A stretch of 64,000 nt of DNA, taken from positions 310,001 through 374,000 of the forward strand of contig JAYRSJ010000001.1 in the NCBI GenBank assembly GCA_041920215.1, in the 5' to 3' direction. Below the pieces are notes generated by a model. The model was given only the letters and a program-made list of their open reading frames with translations, was not told the origin of the DNA and searched no databases. The position numbers and the translations under genes are program-made. Source of the DNA: JAYRSJ01 sp041920215 (lineage in GTDB: Bacteria > Pseudomonadota > Gammaproteobacteria > Burkholderiales > Burkholderiaceae_C). Below are positions 60,402 through 64,000 of the stretch, one piece after another. The first letter of the stretch is position 1; every line of letters starts with the position of its first letter.

Positions 60402-60782
60402 ATGAGTCTGTTCCATGCCGTCGTCTGGCTTGACCACCACAGCGCCAACATCCTGCAGTTCGACACCGAGCATGTCGAGTCCGAGAAGATCAAGGCCAGC
60501 AGCCGCCACACCAAGCAGCATGGCAGCGCGGTGCGTACCGAGCATGAGTTCTACGCCGACGTCTGCGAGGCGCTCAAGGACATCAACGAGATCCTGATCA
60601 CCGGCTCCAGCACCGCCCAGGCCGACTTCCGCCACTATGTGGAGAAGCACCGCCCCGCACTGGCCCCGGCCATCGTCGGCTACGAGACCGTGGACCACCC
60701 CAGCGACAAGCAGCTCGTGGCCCTGGCCCGCCAGTTCTTCCTCCGCCATGACCGGATGAGCGGCGTGCCGACGCCGACCTGA
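60402..60782 (+). CDS. Conserved small protein (often annotated as translational machinery protein)
   Basis: A 126-residue cytoplasmic protein. The opening SLFHAVVWLDHHSANILQFD and the blocks ALKDINEILITGSSTAQADF and VGYETVDHPSDKQLVALARQ resemble proteins that databases call translational machinery protein (recollection). The fold is reminiscent of an archaeo-eukaryotic release factor domain, suggesting ribosome-related action, but there is no proof. A GGAG ribosome-binding site precedes the ATG. It sits between the DksA-like gene and recG. Confidence 0.8.
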   Translation: MSLFHAVVWLDHHSANILQFDTEHVESEKIKASSRHTKQHGSAVRTEHEFYADVCEALKDINEILITGSSTAQADFRHYVEKHRPALAPAIVGYETVDHPSDKQLVALARQFFLRHDRMSGVPTPT

Positions 60783-60811
60783 GGATCGCGCCCCTCGCCG
60801 GGCGCGGACGG

Positions 60812-60817
60812 CACAAT
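60812..60817 (+). promoter_or_regulatory. -10-like hexamer close to recG start
   Basis: CACAAT is followed by GCCGGCC (7 nt) and the ATG at 60825, again with no ribosome-binding site. The alternative ATG at 60816 would lie inside this hexamer. Confidence 0.35.
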
Positions 60818-60824
60818 GCCGGCC

Positions 60825-62912
60825 ATGCCCGAGGTCGCACCCGCTTCCCCTTCCGCCAGCAGCAAGCCCAAGTCCGCGCCGCAGAAGGCCCTGGACAAGC
60901 TGGGCCTGAAGCGGCCCATCGATCTGGCCCTGCATCTGCCGCTGCGCTACGAGGACGAGACCCGGCTCAGCCCCATCGCGAGCGCGCGCGAGGGTCATAG
61001 CGTGCAGTGCGAGGGCGTCGTGGTCGACAACCGCATCGAGCTGCGCGGCCGGCGTCAGCTGCTGGTCAAGATCGTCGACGATGCCGGCAGCGAGCTGCTG
61101 CTGCGTTTTCTGCACTTCTACCCCTCGCACCAGAAGAGCATGGCCCTGGGCCAGCGCCTGCGGGTGCGCGGCGAGCTGCGCGGCGGCTTCTTCGGCCGCG
61201 AGATGGTGCATCCCAGCTTCAAGGCGGTGGACGAGCACACGCCGCTGGCGCAAAGCCTGACCCCCGTCTACCCGACCAGCGCCGGCCTGCCGCAGAGCTA
61301 TCTGCGCAAGGCTGTCGCCGCCGGCCTGGCCCGCGCGCCACTGGAGGAGCTGCTGCCGCCCGGCAGCGTGCCGGCCCGGCTGCCGCCGCTGCGCGAGGCG
61401 CTGCAGTTTCTGCACCACCCGCCGCCCAGCGCCAGCCTGGTCCAGCTGGAGGACCACAGCCATCCGGCCTGGCAGCGCCTCAAGTTCGAGGAGCTGCTGG
61501 CCCAGCAGCTCAGCCAGCTCAAGGCCCAGCGCGAGCGGGCCCTGCTGCAGGCGCCGGCGCTGCGCGGCGCGCGCGGCGGTCTGCACGAGCGGCTGCTGGC
61601 CGCCCTGCCCTTTGCGCTGACGGCAGCGCAGCAGCGCGTGGTCGAGGAGATCGCGCAAGACCTGGCCCTGCCGCAACCGATGCACCGCCTGCTGCAGGGC
61701 GATGTGGGCTCGGGCAAGACCGTGGTGGCCGCGCTGGCCGCGGCGGTGTGCATGGACGCCGGCTGGCAGTGCGCGCTGATGGCGCCCACCGAGATCCTGG
61801 CCGAGCAGCATTTCCGCAAGCTGGTGCAGTGGCTGGAGCCGCTGGGCATCAAGGTCGCCTGGCTGACAGGCTCGGTCAAGGGCCGGGCACGCCAGCAGAT
61901 GCTGGACGCGGTGGCCGATGGCAGCGCCGGCCTGGTGGTGGGCACGCATGCGGTGATCGAGGAGAAAGTGCAGTTCAAGCAGCTGGGCCTGGCCATCGTC
62001 GACGAGCAGCACCGCTTCGGCGTCGCGCAGCGGCTGGCGCTGCGCAAGAAGCTCGAAGCCCAGGCCTCACGCGGCCGCGGCCAGAGCATGGAGCCCCATA
62101 TGCTGATGATGAGCGCCACGCCGATACCGCGCACGCTGGCGATGACCTATTTCGCCGACCTGGCCGTCTCCACCATCGACGAGCTGCCGCCGGGCCGCAG
62201 CCCCATCGTCACCAAGGTGTTCGCCGACACCAAGCGCCTGGAGGTGATCGCCAAGATCGCCGACGCGGTGGCACAGGGCCAGCAGGTCTACTGGGTCTGC
62301 CCTCTGATCGAGGAGAGCGAAACGCTGGACCTGAAGAACGCCACCGAGACCCATGCCGAACTCAGCGCGGCGCTGGCCGGCCATGGCGTGGGGCTCTTGC
62401 ATGGCCGCATGCCGCCGGCCGAGAAGGCCGCGGTGATGGCCGAGTTCAGCGCCAACCGGCTGAGCGTGCTGGTGGCCACCACGGTGATCGAGGTCGGCGT
62501 GGACGTGCCCAATGCCAGCCTGATGGTGATCGAGCATGCCGAGCGCTTCGGGCTCTCGCAGCTGCACCAGCTGCGCGGCCGGGTGGGCCGCGGCGCGGTG
62601 GCGAGTGTGTGCGTGCTGCTCTACACCGGGCCGCTGTCCATCACCGGCAAGGACCGGCTGCGCGCGATGGCCGAGACCACCGACGGCTTCGAGATCGCGC
62701 GTCGCGACCTGGACATCCGCGGCCCCGGCGAGTTCATGGGCGCGCGCCAGAGCGGCGCCGAGCTGCTGCGTTTCGCCGACCTGCAGGAAGACGCGCCACT
62801 CTTGAAGGCCGCCCGCGCGCTGGCCCCCCAGCTGCTGGACCGCCACCCCGACGCCGCCCGACAGCAGGTGGATCGCTGGCTGGGCAGCAAGGCGGAGTTC
62901 CTCAAGGCCTGA
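60825..62912 (+). CDS. recG: ATP-dependent DNA helicase RecG
   Basis: Branch-migration helicase acting at stalled forks and Holliday junctions. 695 residues (698 if the ATG at 60816 is used). The N-terminal wedge (OB-fold) domain spans about 50-150 (PIASAREGHSVQCEGVVVDN; RFLHFYPSHQKSMALGQRLR). The helicase core has Walker A QGDVGSGKTVVAALA, motif Ib MAPTEILAEQHF, DEQHRFG (motif II), MSATPIPRTLAMTYF (motif III), LVATTVIEVGVDVPNAS (motif V) and HQLRGRVGRG (motif VI). The C-terminal RDLDIRGPGEFMGARQSG is the RecG TRG-type region. All motifs are intact. It precedes a convergent alpha/beta hydrolase gene by 5 nt. Confidence 0.96.
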   Translation: MPEVAPASPSASSKPKSAPQKALDKLGLKRPIDLALHLPLRYEDETRLSPIASAREGHSVQCEGVVVDNRIELRGRRQLLVKIVDDAGSELLLRFLHFYPSHQKSMALGQRLRVRGELRGGFFGREMVHPSFKAVDEHTPLAQSLTPVYPTSAGLPQSYLRKAVAAGLARAPLEELLPPGSVPARLPPLREALQFLHHPPPSASLVQLEDHSHPAWQRLKFEELLAQQLSQLKAQRERALLQAPALRGARGGLHERLLAALPFALTAAQQRVVEEIAQDLALPQPMHRLLQGDVGSGKTVVAALAAAVCMDAGWQCALMAPTEILAEQHFRKLVQWLEPLGIKVAWLTGSVKGRARQQMLDAVADGSAGLVVGTHAVIEEKVQFKQLGLAIVDEQHRFGVAQRLALRKKLEAQASRGRGQSMEPHMLMMSATPIPRTLAMTYFADLAVSTIDELPPGRSPIVTKVFADTKRLEVIAKIADAVAQGQQVYWVCPLIEESETLDLKNATETHAELSAALAGHGVGLLHGRMPPAEKAAVMAEFSANRLSVLVATTVIEVGVDVPNASLMVIEHAERFGLSQLHQLRGRVGRGAVASVCVLLYTGPLSITGKDRLRAMAETTDGFEIARRDLDIRGPGEFMGARQSGAELLRFADLQEDAPLLKAARALAPQLLDRHPDAARQQVDRWLGSKAEFLKA

Positions 62913-62917
62913 TGGAT

Positions 62918-63862
62918 TCAGCGCAGGGCCAGGAAGCCCTTGACCTCGCCGACCAGCCAGTCGCGGTCGTCCCACATCAGGAAGTGGTAGCCGCGCTCGC
63001 TGATGCGCACCTGGGTCTGGGCCAGGCCGGCGTACTGCTGCTCGAACAGGCGCTGCGTACCCTCGCGGGTGCTGCCCATGGGTTCGAAGGCGGCCCAGGC
63101 GCCCAGCACCAGGGTGGGCGCGCTGATGCGCGGCAGCAGCGGGCGCAGATCGCCGCCCCACAGCTCGCTCATCGCCTGCGCGCTGGTCTGCCTGTCGCTG
63201 GCCAGGCTCCAGGCCAGCACCTTCTCGTTATTGGCCGGATCGCGGCTCATGCCGCGCGCGCCCTGGCGCGCACCGGCCTCCCATTGCTCGGGGCTGGAGT
63301 TCTGCATCTGCTGGCGCATGCCGGCCGCCATCGCACGGGCCGCCTCCGGCGTCATGCCGCGCAGCCCCGCCAGAAAGGGCAGCGAATCGACAATCACCAG
63401 GCGTTCCACCCGCTGCGGCCGCTCGGCCGCCATCATCAGCGCCAGCACGCCGCCCAGGCTGTGGCCCATCAGCACCGGCTTCTCCAGCTTGCGGGCCTCC
63501 ACATAGGCCAGCAGCTGCTCGCGCATGCGCTCCAGAAAGGGCTCGTCCGCGCCACTGCTCTTGCGGGCCGGCGCGCCGGCAAAGCCGGGCAGCTGCACCA
63601 GATGGCATTGCACCGCCGGCTGCAGCGCCGCGCAGGTCTCGGTCCAGGTCGTCGCGGCACTGTTCAGACCGGGGATCATCAGCACCGGCCTGCCCTGGCC
63701 GACCACCTCGACGCGCAGGTCGCGGAACTCGGTCGTGCTTGCCGTGATGGGGGCCGTGGTGCTGGCCCCGGCGGCCGGCGAGAAGATCAGCGTCGCCGCG
63801 GCGATGGCGGCCAGCGTCAGGCCGGCTTGCAGATGGGACAGGGTGCGTTGCAGGGCTTTCAT
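62918..63862 (-). CDS. Exported alpha/beta hydrolase
   Basis: A 314-residue hydrolase with an N-terminal signal peptide or anchor (GLTLAAIAAATLIFSPAAGA, cleavage near 33). The oxyanion region is VLMIPGLNSAATTW (about 59). The nucleophile elbow is LMGHSLGGVLAL (Ser near 135). The acid is expected in the LGAWAAFEPMG region and the base in ERGYHFLMWDD. The substrate is unknown; periplasmic esterase or lipase activity is plausible. CAGGAGA lies 6 nt before the ATG at 63862. It is convergent with recG and is the last supported gene before the right edge; 63863-64000 shows no supported feature. Confidence 0.88.
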   Translation of the reverse strand: MKALQRTLSHLQAGLTLAAIAAATLIFSPAAGASTTAPITASTTEFRDLRVEVVGQGRPVLMIPGLNSAATTWTETCAALQPAVQCHLVQLPGFAGAPARKSSGADEPFLERMREQLLAYVEARKLEKPVLMGHSLGGVLALMMAAERPQRVERLVIVDSLPFLAGLRGMTPEAARAMAAGMRQQMQNSSPEQWEAGARQGARGMSRDPANNEKVLAWSLASDRQTSAQAMSELWGGDLRPLLPRISAPTLVLGAWAAFEPMGSTREGTQRLFEQQYAGLAQTQVRISERGYHFLMWDDRDWLVGEVKGFLALR

Positions 63863-64000
63863 CGGAGCGTCTCCTGGTTTTGTTGATGCCTCGCATCGTG
63901 CCGGACTGCAGCGCCGGCCAGGACAGGCCGGCGACGGCTGGCGAATCGGACCGACGAATGGCGCGCCAGACGGCCGAACGGCGGCCCGCTTGACTCACCA

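Noticed and set aside
61007..63886. A 959-codon plus-strand open frame overlapping recG and the hydrolase gene
   Set aside because: It is an Arg/Gly/Ala/Pro-rich shadow frame created by high GC. The recG and hydrolase frames carry all known motifs.
63863..64000. An open minus-strand frame at the right edge ending in an ATGA overlap with the hydrolase start
   Set aside because: Codons such as CGA, AGG, TCA and CAA are unlike neighbouring genes and no family pattern is seen. The frame is too short to judge without further sequence.

Overview
The window is a very GC-rich bacterial chromosome segment (about 70% by eye) with tightly packed genes and many 4-nt ATGA stop/start overlaps. The gene content (a Bug-type solute receptor, many LysR regulators, GTP-dependent PEP carboxykinase, an Anbu proteasome cluster, an FeS-type bacterial photolyase) points to a betaproteobacterium of the order Burkholderiales, probably a Roseateles/Pelomonas/Paucibacter-like relative. 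That assignment is inference. No phage, insertion sequence, CRISPR array, rRNA or tRNA gene was recognised. It reads as ordinary core chromosome with a few accessory insertions.

Layout. 1-4077: catechol branch of the beta-ketoadipate pathway (catB, catC, pcaD), a divergent LysR regulator and a truncated Bug receptor. 4183-7921: photolyase, L,D-transpeptidase and YcbK-like peptidase in overlapping reading frames. 8013-11782: histidine kinase plus a DUF3369/GGDEF/EAL response regulator. 11912-16006: the four-gene Anbu cluster (ATP-grasp, alpha-E, transglutaminase, proteasome-like Anbu). 16024-20253: nadC, FAH hydrolase, rlpA, gdhA. 20260-24194: a same-strand chain lysR-caiB-merR-flavodoxin oxidoreductase facing an NAD(P)-binding reductase. 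24219-30284: rlmJ, a beta-helix protein, an OYE-family reductase, a MOSC protein and pckG. 30407-34546: small unknown genes, a LysR regulator, a SEC-C UPF0149 protein, a metallophosphoesterase and a universal stress protein. 34572-37542: argP-like regulator, LysE-type exporter and D-amino-acid dehydrogenase. 37595-39692: Hsp70-like protein and a second UPF0149 protein. 39799-39900: a structured, terminator-ended intergenic segment that may be a small RNA. 39949-44269: LysR, mmsA and a TPR diguanylate cyclase. 44274-47863: a four-gene membrane/lipid operon. 47917-53366: amidohydrolase, XRE regulator, CPBP protease, SDR, tgt, yigZ. 53485-56619: an orphan NERD-UvrD helicase, isochorismatase-like hydrolase and a DUF1579-like protein. 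56582-63862: a second TPR diguanylate cyclase, queA, a DksA-like protein, a small conserved protein, recG and an alpha/beta hydrolase.

Themes. Three proteins act on cyclic di-GMP: two probable synthases with RxxD inhibitory sites and one phosphodiesterase with a dead GGDEF half. Both committed queuosine enzymes (tgt, queA) are present. The most interesting uncharacterised items are: the Anbu cluster, whose ATP-grasp gene runs into a palindromic element that also carries the ribosome-binding site of the next gene; a candidate small RNA near 39.8 kb; a shared promoter motif CTAGGGYAAACCC before two small unknown genes; a MerR operator driving an apparently leaderless oxidoreductase mRNA; and a four-gene membrane operon containing DUF2145 and an unknown secreted protein. 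Start sites and operons were judged by eye from sequence; no database search was run.
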